The notes under the pieces were generated by a model, which saw nothing but the letters and a program-made list of their open reading frames with translations, was not told the origin of the DNA and ran no database searches. From assembly GCA_003342815.1 (NCBI GenBank), contig PTEX01000015.1, forward strand, positions 5,201,151-5,265,150: DNA of 64,000 nucleotides. The letters are read 5' to 3'. The stretch comes from Eudromia elegans. Its lineage: Eukaryota > Chordata > Aves > Tinamiformes > Tinamidae. A program made the position numbers and the translations under genes. Shown here one piece after another: positions 27,101-37,515 of the stretch. Position 1 is the first letter of the stretch. The number at the start of each line of letters is the position of its first letter.

Positions 27101-30100
27101 GTTGTTCCCATATCTCAAAGATTGCCTTGGAGTTTGGATTTGAAAGACTATATTGCAGAGAAAGTTAAAAAAAAGACTATCAAAGGAATCCTCATCCATA
27201 AGAGGATGTTAAATAGTCCACCGCTCTTCACTGGGAACAGACAATAGGCAGAAGGTGAAATAGAAGTCTATAAGGACCTGATTGGTCTTATGTTACCTGA
27301 TTGGAAACACAAAGTGGAAGAGGAACAATCATGTTATGGCTTGCACAACCCAGACAGGGAGAAACACTCAATGAAATAACCAGAGCCCAAGTTCAAAACA
27401 CAGAGATAACCTTTGTATGAGTTGCTTAATGAAGGTGTTGGATTTTATGACACAAGATTTTAAAGGATACTACCACATTAGTTATCTGTAAAAGAGAATT
27501 GCAGAATTCATGGAGTAGTGCCTTGTAGAAAATGACAAAATGGATGCAATCTCTGGCTCAGAAAATATATAACCTGATGACAGCTGGAAATGACAAAGAT
27601 ATATGAAGGGAAAGACTAGGCAGATTTGCTGACCTCCAGCTACACCTTCCCTAAGCGTCTTCCACTTTGTGCTGCTAGACAAACTGAGTGTATTGTTTTC
27701 TGAGATCCAGCATGGATGATCACACTCTCCCATTCATGCACCATAGCTCTCAGGCATAACCAGCCTAAATCATGTTCCTCCAGTGCACATCTAATTAAAA
27801 TCAAGTATAACGAATGGATGAGAACTATCATTTTTTGAAAAAGTACTAATTGATTTCACACTGCTTAAGAATTAGGCTCTGCTAATTAGACAATGCTCAT
27901 TAATAAATTTTCAAATCCCTGTGAGAAAATCTGCATCAATCCATGCACTTTAGCACACACAGTCCTCCTTCAATTTGTCCCCCCAGTTCGTTCAATTTTA
28001 TCTCACTGAACAGTCCCTCTAAGTGACCTCTTACCTCAGTCTGGATGCATGGGAGTTCTTTTTTTCTTTTGCACCACATTGTGAAACCTATTTTGGCTAG
28101 TTATAGATTCGTCCTTTCCATTTATAGAACACTCTTCACAGTATGCCATTAATATCCCATTATTTTCAGGGGGATGTATGCTATATTTTCATACCTTGTT
28201 AGATATTCAGAAAGATCTTGCCATCCTTCCCAGTGAAGAGATTAGGGCACAGAGACACTGCAAGCAGCAGAAGTTTATTCCTCAAAGAATATTTAGCATT
28301 TAACAATTTCCACCTGCTGGCCCCGAATATTTAGCTATTACATTGGATTCATAGACTTCAAAAGCCCTACACTGAATTATATATCTTTATTGCCTTAACT
28401 TATCAGCATGAAAATGAAACTCCAAGGGGATGCACATTTCTACTAGTTTTTGGATTACGGGAGAGAAACTATATGTAATTAAATCCTCTTAGCAGCTTTG
28501 CATGTGGATGGAATTTAATCAGGTTAGTCCCTAGTGCTTAGCACCACCCGGAATGCTGAAGAATGACCATATTTTTTAATTTCCATGCTGTCAGTTCTAT
28601 GAGCTTTTAATGCCATTATTGTATTGGTGTGAGATGCTCCCACTCTGCCACCCGGCCTGGGCAGGTTCGCTTGGCTAACCGGGGTGCTCTGCTCAGCACC
28701 GAACTTGCTGCCCCACCACAGCATCAAACGGCATCCCTCAGAATTTGCACTAAAAACTAACTCACAAGCAGATATACTCACAGGTGACCTTCGGAGGAAG
28801 ACCCCGTGAAATAGACCATTGTGCTTTAAACTGAAATAATTCAGGATCCAGAGCTTACAAAATAATGAAAGTTTAAATACTTGTTCTCGGGGAAAAGTCT
28901 CCAAGACAGCTTAGCGAAGCGACTGTGCGTGAAGTATTGGCATATACCGGGCACACAATATTCCCTTCCCAAGGAGTGAGAAGCTGTGTTCTTCCGCGTT
29001 GTTCCTACTTTCCTCTTCCATTTCCTCAAGTCTGTGAGCGAGCAGGCCAGGCTGGGAGGACAGGAACTGTCCGAGGCATCTGCCTCCTTTCTTGCCCACC
29101 TGTTACTTGCCTGTGGATGTGGAGAGACAAAGCACAAAAGTACAAAATGAAGCACAGCTGCTTTATGAAAAGATCCCGGCAATACCTGTGGAGTCAGCAT
29201 CAAAATCAAGATGTTTCTATCCCATTTTCATTTACACCACAGTGTTGCTATGTATTGTGCCTTGCCTCTAATTTTGACAATAGTTGCCCCAAACTGAAAG
29301 CCACTTGGCAATTTCTTATCCACCCCAGTGAGACAAAACCTGGAGGACTTGCCATTTTATGCCACTTTAGGAAGAGGAGGGAGCTGATCAAAGTGTGTTT
29401 TCTTGTTTCCCGTTGTGGACAGACCATTCTTTTTTTTTTCCCCTTGGCGTTCTTAGTAAGCCTGACCAAAAACTCCTGAAATAAGGTTCCTCACAAAAGG
29501 TTTATCAACAAAGTCTAAACAGAGTTTTGGGCCACAAATGTCACTAGAAAATTTGCTGCTAGTTTCAACAGCACTAGGAATCAAGCTTCAGCTTTTGCTT
29601 GCAGATAGCACTGGCTCTCCTGACTGAAAACCACGTCACTCTGCCCCACTGTGTGTATGTGCAGTGTGAGTACCACATCAGCCAGACAGGACCTAATGTA
29701 AGAGAATACTATAAAAATAGCACACTCCAGTGAGGAACAGACATTCAAAGAGCCTCTGCAATGAGCGAGATCTGACTTGACCCTATTCCTGGGTTTTTTT
29801 TGGCGGGAGGGTGGAGGAGAGGGCGGGCTGGAATATACTGTTTCCTCTGAAAATGTCACTGCTTCAAGTCATCATTTCTTTCTGACTAATATCTAGACTT
29901 TACCTTGGCATTTACATTACTGCAGGAGCCTTTAACCCAGTCTCTTCTCAGTCTGATCCATCAACAGTATCTTCTAAATATACAATACACTGAGGCATTT
30001 CAGAGTTAATGCTGCTTCCACTGACTGTTTTAATCTGAAAAAAATCCAGGGAGTGAATGAATATTGTGTTTTGAAAGTGGAGTTCTCATAACTGGATATT

Positions 30101-31307
30101 GTACCTCATACATCCTGTTATCTAAAATAGCCAGGCGAATGCATCCAAGCAGATGCCTAGTTTAAAAGCAATTGCCTGAGCCCACTTTATGGCTTTACGA
30201 ATAATCAGTTCATTTTATCTCTGCATAAATGATTTCAATATTCGGGTGTACAAGAGAAAAAAGACAAATATGAGAAAATAGAAGTACCTGTTACTCAGAC
30301 AAGTAAGATTTTCTTCCTGTGAGCAGTACATTAAAAGTAAATATTATAAGTCCAAAGTCAATTTCCATAGATAATTTTACACTTGAAGTGAGTTTTCAGC
30401 TGTCTGAATCTATATCTGACCAACTAATAATGAATTATAGATTTTCTTTTGAAGCAGGCATCTCTGAAGGCCTCTTTGGGGGGCATGTGATACTTTAGAA
30501 ATATGAGATGAAGGTCATAAGATGTTTGCCTGCATTAGTCATCTTTGTGCCGCATTATTACATTTCTGGGAGCAAAAGCATCTCTATCAGGAATTCCTTA
30601 CAACATTTTTATTCCTCAGCATTGAGCATTGGAGACAGCAACTGTAACTGCACTATTAAGCCCTTAAGAAGTCACTGAGTTATTCATTGCTTGTTTTTTC
30701 TCTTGTCCTCACTTTTTCCCTCCTTATTAGTATTTTCATCTTTCATATTATTTCCAACTTTTTCACTCATTTTCTCAGTGTTATGAATTTCTTTTAGATT
30801 AAAATTAATACCTATATGAGAAGTATTTATCATGAGCCAATTACTAGCACACTAGAAATGGACGCTCAAGGAGCTGCGAATTTGATTTCCAGCAGTTTGT
30901 ACACCACAATGTTGGGAATAAACTTGGTAACAAATTTTTTTCCTTGTGCTGGAATCCCAGGTCAAGACTATGGCAGTCCAAACACAGCAGCTAAATGCCA
31001 ACACAAGCAACAAAGCGAGGGGCTATTACACTAGGAATCAGGGGTCATCCATTTCAGCTATTTCTGGATGTGTAGTAGACTTGAACAGGCAGGGTGGCCA
31101 GGTTCTCTTGCCAAATGTGTTTGAAATGGATAATCATTCCCCAATTCAGAACAAAAACATGTCAACTCTATTCCAAAAAATGTCAGGAAGGGACTGCAAA
31201 AATGATCTGAGCACAAGGGAAATAGGCAGACACAGCTGGTGTACAACGGCATTAGAGGAGTGTAGAGCATCAGTTTGAGTGAAATTCTGCCCTGGAGATT
31301 TGGTGGG

Positions 31308-31355
<48 letters not shown>

Positions 31356-34300
31356 ATTTTGCGCCAGACCTCGGGTGCCTTGAACATTTTAATTGACCAA
31401 AAAGAACACATTTTAAGGCATATCATAAAAGAAAATCATGCTAGGAGTGTACAGGCAATTCCTGAGGCCTGGCTTAGCTTTCATTCAAATCTTACCAGTG
31501 CCAATGCATTTTACACTCAGTAAATGCTGAATTAGAGGATGAAGATTTTCTTCATTAACGTCCAAATTAGTTCTGAATGTGCTCTCTCCAAAGGCAGCCT
31601 CTAGAACTGTATATATTAAGATACAGGGTTCTGATTTTTCACCATTCTCTTAGATTTATGCTAATAAAAACTAGTCCAAAAGAAAACAAATCCTGAGAAA
31701 TGGACAAATATCCCAAAGTCCCAATGGCTTTGTGATATCTCCCATGGCAAGCCAATGCTCCTTTCCCAAGTGTTACTTAGAGGCACAGTGCAAACCATAC
31801 CTTTGGTTCTGGATATGTGCTGGAAACGTCTGTAGTTTAAATCTGGAAATGCTTTATTTTATAACAAATTTATTTTTATAACAAATACATTTTTAAATGT
31901 CATGAGATGCTAGACTTTCAAAATAAGGAGTAACTCCCCAAAACTTTCATGGGAAAGGACGTTACAACTAGGATCTTTTCTGTTCAAACTCCCAACAGGA
32001 AAGGAAATATCTCTTTAGATTATCCCCATTTAAGTAAAGAGTCCCCAGAATTCATACCATCAACCAAAATTTAATGATGATGACTTTTTCAAAATTGGAC
32101 GTAGAATTGCCATTGAATAGTAAATAAAACATAAAACGAACACCATATATATTTTGCACGAGACCAAGAGTTGAGAAATGCTTGCTACTCAGCATGTTCC
32201 TGCTCAGTATGTTCTGCAGTGGGAGTAAAACAAGGAGGAGTCCTTGTTAGGTGCAGATTGACCTAGGGGACCATTCCCATCAGTAAGTGCTCTAGGGATC
32301 CCACATAAATGTTGCTTTGAGCCCTTAGCTGGAAGCAAACCAGAGATGACAGCAAATAAAGTAGTGGCCAGGATTTGCAAAAGCAGCTTCCCCTCTGATT
32401 TTGAACAGGCCATTGTAGTCTTTTAAAGCAGCATATATTTTTCTAGGGTGTTTTGCAGTAAGATATTCTGCCTGGGTTTTGCAGTCTGTCCTCAAATCCA
32501 CTTAACTTGCCCTGTTAGTGCGTTTGGTTTTATGTACATCTTACTTTTGCTAAAATGTTTTTCTTCTCCTCATAGCTGAATTTCTTTCATTCAAAAGGAA
32601 TTGCAGGCTTTTTACTTCATCTAAAACCATCTAGATATAAGTTAATAAAAATTCATTACCACAGACCCTAGTTATTGGTTAAACCCCTTAATCCAGGCCT
32701 TTAATTAACTTTTTTACAGATAAAAACGGCAATGGATGTGCTGTGAGCTGCACTGAAATATCCACATAGCTTCCCAGAGCTTCATTCTTCATTTTCTGTT
32801 TTGTTTCTAAAGCTCTCTTTATTTTATCCCAAAGCATAACATGTTGTTTATCACTTCCAAATAACCCTCCTGAAATATATTATCTTTTTGACTAGGCTTG
32901 CCTGGAGGATGGGCCCAACACTGCAAGCTCTTTGGCTTCTCTCCGAGAATTAGTGGTTTCATGTTAGTAATTTGATTTAAAATAAATAGCAAAGCTTATA
33001 ATTCTGAATAATGAGTTTAGAATGAAGAATAGCACAGTGTTGTGCATAAGCTGCATTTAATTCCTACATCCTGTTTCCATCTTCTTTACAAAACATAAGC
33101 TTTTAAGCAAAAATTGTGGGATTTGGTTTTTTTTTGTAGAATAAAATCCTTTTCTTTTCCCCCTTTGTTGTGAGTGAAGTGGAGCCAAACAGAAGTATAA
33201 TGGAAAGAAAGCGCTGTCTGAACAGCTAGAGCTTAGCTTTCACTACTGCAGGCATCAAAGCCTCTAATGACTATTCGATCAGGAACTTTTAAGAGCAAAG
33301 CAAGCTGGGCAAAAACACACCTCCCTTTCTGAAGCCCCCTCTCCACCAGCGTGCTGAGCTTCAGCCCTCAGGGCCTCATCGCTTCCCATGGCCAGCCCTG
33401 GTGCCCTTTGGGAGGTTTGTGCTCCACGTAAGTGTTTTGTGAGACGCTCTTTTCAGCCACGTGTCTTGCTGTTTCCAGTCCCAGGAGGCCCAGGTGCTGA
33501 AACATCTGGCAGAGAAGAGAGAACATGAGCGAGAAGTGCTTCAAAAGGCTTTGGAGGAGAACAACAACTTCAGCAAAATGGCAGAGGAAAAGCTGATACT
33601 GAAAATGGAACAGATCAAAGAAAACCGTGAAGCTAATTTAGCTGCTCTTATTGAACGCCTCCAAGAAAAGGTAACTCTACCATAGCTCCTCACCACAAGC
33701 TGGAGAGGAAAGTCTAATCAATAGTTTTAAGAGATGGCATGGGGTAGCTCTTTTCTTAGTTGTTAAAGTTGAGGGATTTTTCTGAGTCAGAGCCCCTGGT
33801 GCGTACCTAAAACAAAACTCACGTTTGAAAGAGACTGAACTTTCCTATACCTGTATCACTCTGCACCAACTCTGCTGCTCCCTGCTCCTGCTCTTGATTT
33901 TGGTCTTGGGTTTTTGTGCCAGCCGAGACCCATGTCCTTATTCCTGCTGACTTACAAAGGCAAAGCTCCCATGTTAAAAGCAGAAGGAAAGCCAAAGAAG
34001 TTTTCTAGCTTATAAGAAGGTGCTGTGAACAAATTAAAGGTCACTTGTGTTTAGAATTTGGCTTTTAAGAAAGGTCAGTGACCAAACTAAACAGTTGTAA
34101 AGTTGGCTTAGGTCTTGACTTTTCAGAGAAAGATGAAAAAAGAGGAGAAAAAGCTTTTTTATACATCAAAAGCTTTCTTATACATCTTCTGTAACTCAAA
34201 GAGAGTAAATCTCTTTTAGAGACTTCTGGTAGACCTAGAAGAATTCCCTTTAGCAAACAGGCAAATCCTAAACACCACAGTGCAGGACTGAGTGTGTTCT

Positions 34301-36248
34301 TCCCAAAGCAGCCCTTTCAACCAAGAAAAGGAAAAGTGTAGTTAAAGATTTAGCTGCGATTTTAATTGGTACTGATGATTACTCGATCCTGTCAAAAATG
34401 ATCAGTCTAATATGTTAGGAAAGAGGCATAGACAGAAAATCTCTCACAGTTGTTTTCAGTGAAAATGGGTGTCTTTTTGAGAGCTTTTCAGTAATCCTCT
34501 GTCCTTCTTCAGTGGAGACAAAAGTATTCTTTCAGAGAGGAGGAAAAAGTTTCCCAAAACATGATGATGTTAGTGAATATCAACATTAGCTAATTATCCT
34601 CCTGCAGGACTGGGGCCAAATTAGTTGACAATTTTTGCATTGGCTTTATTTGCAGACTTACATCCCAAAGTTTATGAAAACAAAGGAAAAAGGCAATTAG
34701 TCATCCTTAGGTACTAAAAGGAAACGGGAAGGACAGCTGGAGCATCTCTGTGTACTAGATTAGTGCTAACACAAGACTGTTAAGCCCCTTTTCCTCCGAA
34801 ATGTGATAGTAAATCTTTGAATGAAATCCAAAGAATGTTTCTGAGTAAAGATGACAATAACATATCTGGAAACCTTAGTATAGACCAGATATTAATCACT
34901 GTGCGACTACTCTTTGCACAAACAAAAAGGTCAACCCTGCATACGCAGGAAAAGATGAAGTGAGATATCTAAGTCTTCAGAACTCCCCTTTAAACGTGGA
35001 TACCCACAGGTTTTGGAAACACACAGTATCAAGGTAATTTGTATATACTACAATTAACCAGAGCTCTGAGGAACAAGACCCTTGGAAAATCTGGAGCCAG
35101 ATTTTCAGATATTACAGATAGTATCAGAATTATAGATAGTATCGGAAACTGTGATCTACAGTTTCAATTGAGGCCAAAAGCTGTCTTGGTCTATGATTCA
35201 CAGCCCAACTCAGGCAATAGAAAGATTCCTGTTGATTTCAATGAAATTTTGACCAATTTGCACACAAGACCTTCTAATGTATGTAAATACCTAGGGAGTT
35301 CTCAAACAGAAGTCTGCTAGGATGGCTATTTTTTTCTGTAGTCACCTTGTTATGTTTGCTATTGGGTTGTTGGTGATAGGTGTGGTTTCAGGGATCACAC
35401 ACAAGGCAGGTAAGAGTCTGATAGTTTGACAGTCAAAAAGGACAGAGGTATAAACTAAAACCCCTAAAGCCCAAGAGCTGCCAGAACTAATACAGTTTTA
35501 TAAACACCATGAGTGGAATATTACTAAATTTATCTGACAGCTGTTCCTGACCACAGGCCCATTTCCACAGAAGTATCTGAATATACAAGTAAGTCTAAAA
35601 CAGTTATGAACTGTTTCTGTGAGAAGGACAACATGGCCAAAGCTGAACAGAAGAGCTTAGCACTGACGTTTGCTAGCAGCTGCCCTACTACATCAGAGCT
35701 GGAGAAGGCACCAAGAGGACAGCTAGCCTACTTTTGGTCTAAGGGCATGAATGAGATACGTACATTGACTTGACTGGGTGGAACTCAACTCTCTGACCTT
35801 AAATTAAGACTGCTAAAAACTACGGATAACATAATAACTATCGTGTCTTCTGCATGCAATGTGCAAGCAAGTAATTCAAGCCCATCTATCCTTCTCTATA
35901 TTTGATTTGTTGGTAACAAACAAGGAAGTTGGGAAGTTGAAAAGAAAAATGGGCGTACGGCACATTTTATGCAACAAACATCAGCTTTCAGTGTAGGCCC
36001 TGCCCTTAAAAGGAAACTCTTTTAGGTGCTGAAGATCAGTTGTAAGGCCTATATCAGATATAAGACTGTGCCTTGCAAGTTTTACGCAGATGTGAAAGGC
36101 ATAACCGTAAAGGGATTGCCATCAGAGTCCTCCCTGGGAATGCTGAATGAGAAAGAGGTTTGATTTTTGCCTTCTTGCTGTTTTCCAGGAGAGGCATGCT
36201 GCAGAGGTCCGTAGAAACAAGGAGCTCCAGGTGGAACTGTCTGGCTGA
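869..36248 (+). CDS. STMN2: STMN2 (stathmin-2, SCG10), complete five-exon coding region
   Basis: Joining 869-887, 24236-24331, 24948-25120, 33479-33670 and 36189-36248 gives 540 nt, or 179 codons plus TGA, the same length as mammalian stathmin-2. All introns are GT-AG and the frame is kept (115, 288 and 480 nt at successive exon ends). The protein starts [15 protein letters not shown]. It has the membrane-targeting N-terminus with Cys22 and Cys24, the known palmitoylation sites, then a proline-rich regulatory stretch with SP sites at Ser62 and Ser73 (JNK targets in mammals). Ser50 and Ser97 match the PKA-type sites. A long charged helix from about residue 75 to the end is the stathmin-like domain that binds two tubulin heterodimers. 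It differs from human, as I recall it, at about six positions (e.g. Met32, Lys36, Val64, Glu78). Known role: microtubule dynamics in neuronal growth cones and axon maintenance. The gene is convergent with HEY1. Confidence 0.97.
1374..1460. repeat. GC-rich tandem array (GCAGCGCAGG-type units)
   Basis: About eight or nine imperfect copies of a roughly 10-bp unit, GCAGCGCAGG, run in tandem with GCCGGGG interruptions. The array lies inside the intron 1 CpG island. Confidence 0.8.
1838..1935. repeat. GC-rich minisatellite (CCCGTGGGGAGCGG-type units)
   Basis: Four to five imperfect copies of CCCGTGGGGAGCGG or close variants, with CCCGCGG spacers, run in tandem. The array is G-rich on the plus strand and could form stable secondary structure. 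It lies inside the intron 1 CpG island. Confidence 0.7.
2115..2302. repeat. (GATA)n microsatellite
   Basis: An uninterrupted GATA/ATAG run of about 72 bp (2115-2187) is followed by degenerate CATAGATAAATAG and CAGACAGA units and a last GATAGATAGA at 2291-2302. It directly follows the CpG island in STMN2 intron 1. Confidence 0.95.
3505..3575. repeat. Possible fragment of an old sauropsid palindromic repeat
   Basis: The stretch contains GCACTTAAGCAGGTGTCTGA followed by CTTGGAGCATGTGG. It resembles a common sauropsid interspersed repeat whose arms read roughly GCACTTAAGCA...TTAACTT...GCATGTG. The assignment is from memory of that repeat. Only one arm is visible. Confidence 0.3.
9065..9119. repeat. 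(GATA)n microsatellite
   Basis: About ten GATA/ATAG units with one interruption near the left end, in an AT-rich part of STMN2 intron 1. Confidence 0.9.
9696..9752 (+). mobile_element. Old CR1 LINE 3'-end relic
   Basis: TACTGGACCAGATGGCCCT followed by CAGTATG and ending GCTATTCTAATATT follows the 3' terminus of reptile-type CR1 elements, which I recall as ending near CTAGATGGACC...CCAGTATGGCCATTCTTATG. Only about 55 bp remain and divergence is high, so the insertion is ancient. No coding part is left. Orientation is sense on the plus strand. Confidence 0.5.
11530..11570. repeat. Degenerate (GACT/GATT)n tetranucleotide repeat
   Basis: CAGACTGACTGATTGACTGA and continuing GATT/GACT/GAAT units in tandem. 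A (GATA)-like stretch lies just upstream (AGATAGATAAATTATAGATAG). Confidence 0.7.
11749..11775. repeat. AT-rich perfect inverted repeat, 12-bp arms
   Basis: ATATATTCATTT (11749-11760) and AAATGAATATAT (11764-11775) are exact reverse complements around a 3-base loop. The neighbouring TATTTATTTTATATATTCA is repeated about 50 bp further on. This is probably low-complexity DNA. Confidence 0.7.
15052..15092. repeat. Short tandem duplication
   Basis: TAGGTTCTGCACTCA occurs at 15052-15066 and again at 15078-15092, with TTAATAATA-type sequence before each copy. This is a small local duplication in intron 1. Confidence 0.8.
15545..15608 (-). mobile_element. CR1 LINE 3'-end fragment (avian type)
   Basis: ACCATAAAATCACAAAACTG, then GAGTTTGGAAGGAACCTCTA and GAGATCATCTAGTCCAG, is the reverse complement of the typical avian CR1 3' terminus (GACTAGATGATCTC...TTCCAA...ATTCTATGATT). 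Beyond about 15608 the match is lost, so only the last 60 bp or so are recognisable. CR1 copies in birds are usually 5'-truncated like this. Confidence 0.8.
16035..16061. repeat. (AAAT)n microsatellite
   Basis: Six to seven AAAT/TAAA units in intron 1. Confidence 0.9.
21360..21865. promoter_or_regulatory. CpG-rich patch inside STMN2 intron 1
   Basis: About 500 bp with roughly thirty CpGs and raised GC stands out from the AT-rich intron, 2.4 kb before exon 2. An open frame of about 175 codons crosses it on the plus strand, with shorter ones on the other frames. It shows no domain, signal or family that I recognise, so I read it as a by-product of base composition. It could be an intronic enhancer, an alternative start region or a decayed insert. 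Confidence 0.4.
24236..24331 (+). CDS. STMN2: STMN2 coding exon 2 (membrane-targeting segment)
   Basis: The acceptor TTTTTTCAG precedes position 24236, and the donor GATG|GTGAGT starts at 24332. It encodes residues 7 to 38 and the first base of Asp39. This includes the hydrophobic stretch [15 protein letters not shown] with the paired cysteines 22 and 24. In mammals these are palmitoylated and anchor the protein to Golgi-derived vesicles and growth-cone membranes. Confidence 0.97.
24332..24947 (+). other. STMN2: STMN2 intron 2 (616 nt)
   Basis: Short GT-AG intron in phase 1 with a C/T-rich tract before the acceptor. I see nothing else in it. Confidence 0.93.
24948..25120 (+). CDS. STMN2: STMN2 coding exon 3 (regulatory and start of stathmin-like domain)
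   Basis: The acceptor TGCTGTGCAG precedes 24948. The donor is AAAG|GTACAT at 25121, a weaker donor than the others. It encodes Asp39 to Lys96, including [19 protein letters not shown], the SP sites at 62 and 73, and the start of the long helix ([18 protein letters not shown]). It ends exactly between codons (nt 288 of the CDS). Confidence 0.97.
25121..33478 (+). other. STMN2: STMN2 intron 3 (8.4 kb)
   Basis: Phase 0 GT-AG intron. It is AT-rich and largely repeat-free, with one (CT)n microsatellite at 31311-31354. The many small open frames have no recognisable protein content. The last 120 bp before exon 4 are C/T-rich with moderate GC. Confidence 0.93.
31311..31354. repeat. (CT)n microsatellite
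   Basis: About 22 uninterrupted TC dinucleotides in the sense strand of STMN2 intron 3, 2.1 kb upstream of exon 4. The run is pyrimidine-rich in the transcript. Confidence 0.95.
33479..33670 (+). CDS. STMN2: STMN2 coding exon 4 (central tubulin-binding helix)
   Basis: The acceptor is TGTTTCCAG and the donor AAAAG|GTAACT at 33671. It is 192 nt long, in phase at both ends, and encodes residues 97 to 160. Its first codon is Ser97, the PKA-type site (RRKS). The segment is highly charged and coiled ([20 protein letters not shown]) and matches the stathmin core that wraps the tubulin heterodimers. Confidence 0.97.
33671..36188 (+). other. STMN2: STMN2 intron 4 (2.5 kb)
   Basis: Phase 0 GT-AG intron between the last two coding exons. 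The only structure seen is a two-copy 16-bp repeat (TAGATAGTATCRGAA type) near 35115-35150 and a CCTGTTGATTTCAATGAAAT motif near 35228, which resembles the core of an old sauropsid repeat. No alternative terminal exon is recognisable. Confidence 0.9.
36189..36248 (+). CDS. STMN2: STMN2 coding exon 5 (C-terminus and stop)
   Basis: The acceptor CTGTTTTCCAG precedes 36189. It encodes [19 protein letters not shown] and a TGA at 36246-36248. This is the standard vertebrate stathmin-2 C-terminus, so the gene is complete and undamaged here. Confidence 0.97.
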   Translation, partial: ERHAAEVRRNKELQVELSG

Positions 36249-36372
36249 GAACAGCGATGGTGGATGTGACCCATCCCCACCATTAGTAAACTCCCCCTGC
36301 CTATATTATTATGGATCATGAGATATCAGTATGGGAAATGTATGACATGGTTTAAAAAAAAATCAAGAACTC

Positions 36373-36378
36373 AATAAA
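36373..36378 (+). terminator. STMN2: Proximal poly(A) signal candidate of STMN2
   Basis: AATAAA 125 nt after the stop codon, followed by a long A-rich tract (to about 36413) and no clear GT-rich element. The A tract could also cause false cDNA ends by internal priming. Confidence 0.4.
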
Positions 36379-37487
36379 AACTTTAAAAAGAAACAAAAAA
36401 TAAAAACAAAACAATGCGGTCTCTTTGCAGAATGATTTGCTTGATGTTTAAAAAACTTGGATCTTATTTTGTAAATACTTACATTTTTGTTAAAAAATAC
36501 AAGTATTGCATTATGCAAGTTATTTCATAATCTTACATGTCCTGTAACAGGCTTCTGATGTTGTCTACTCCCACCCAGTTGACTGAGCTGGGTCGGTTCA
36601 TTTGGAGCACCTCATGTCTATCTCCATTCCCTGCGACTCATTCCAACCCACCACGAGGTCAGTAGTTGTTCTATGGTGCTAGAGACCAGCCATTGCCTAA
36701 TAACCTAGAGCGCTTTGCCATCAATAAGCTTTGTTAAAGCAGTAGCTAGGTGACAGGTATTGTGACTCCCCAGGCAGCTGCCCAAAACAAAAGGCTCTTA
36801 AAAAGCAGTTTCTGCAAATGCAATTTGCCCTACAGGTGTCTGTAGCCAGCTGTCTGAGGGAGGTTAAATCACCGCCTACAACACTCGATACTCGTTGCTT
36901 CTGCCTTTTGAGATGAGAGGCAGCAAATACTGCTTTGCAGCAGACGTGAAAGCCAGTGATAAGTCAGTTTAAGGCAAATTTAAGAGGAAGTGTCACCATC
37001 AAGCTATGATAAATTCTAAATGATACAAATGCTAATTGTAAAGTGAGCTTAATTCACCACTTGAAAATTTATTGATGGAGCAAATAATAGCATCAAGTGG
37101 CTTTATCTGTAGATGCCATGATCTATGATACTCATCTGATGCTACCATGCTGCGTGTGTAATGGTACAAAAGGCTACTGAATATTTCACCTGGAACCCGT
37201 GAGCCAGTGGTTAATTTTTTTTGACACTGCTGACTTCCATTCAACATGACTCTTCAGTGTTAGTCACCCCTACCTAGTGACAGACATCTACAGCTAAGAG
37301 GGCTGAAGCAGTAGGAATGACTAGACAGGGTGCTTGTGCCAAGTACGGTATCACCAAACCCAACACATCATCCCCCCAAATAGCCGCAGTTTTGAAGTTG
37401 TCCCTACCCCCCTGGAGGTTGCTGCCTGCATATTCTACTCTTCATTAGTGCTATTTTCCTGTATGTCATTGTGAGCAAGCTGTGATT

Positions 37488-37493
37488 AATAAA
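37488..37493 (+). terminator. STMN2: Distal poly(A) signal of STMN2
   Basis: TTAATAAAG is followed after about 20 nt by AACTGAAAAAGG and then the T/GT-rich CTTGTCTGTTCTCTC. This is a normal arrangement of hexamer, cleavage site and downstream element, 1.24 kb after the stop codon. Confidence 0.6.
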
Positions 37494-37515
37494 GAATTGG
37501 GGTTCTGTGAACTGA

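Larger units (their letters stand above)
36249..37515 (+). other. STMN2: STMN2 3' UTR (predicted)
   Basis: This runs from the stop codon to just past the strong AATAAA at 37488-37493. A proximal AATAAA at 36373-36378 lies in an A-rich stretch and could give a short 3' UTR. The distal end fits better with a long neuronal 3' UTR and has a T/GT-rich tract (TTGTCTGTTCTC) at the expected distance. The exact end is inferred. Confidence 0.55.
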
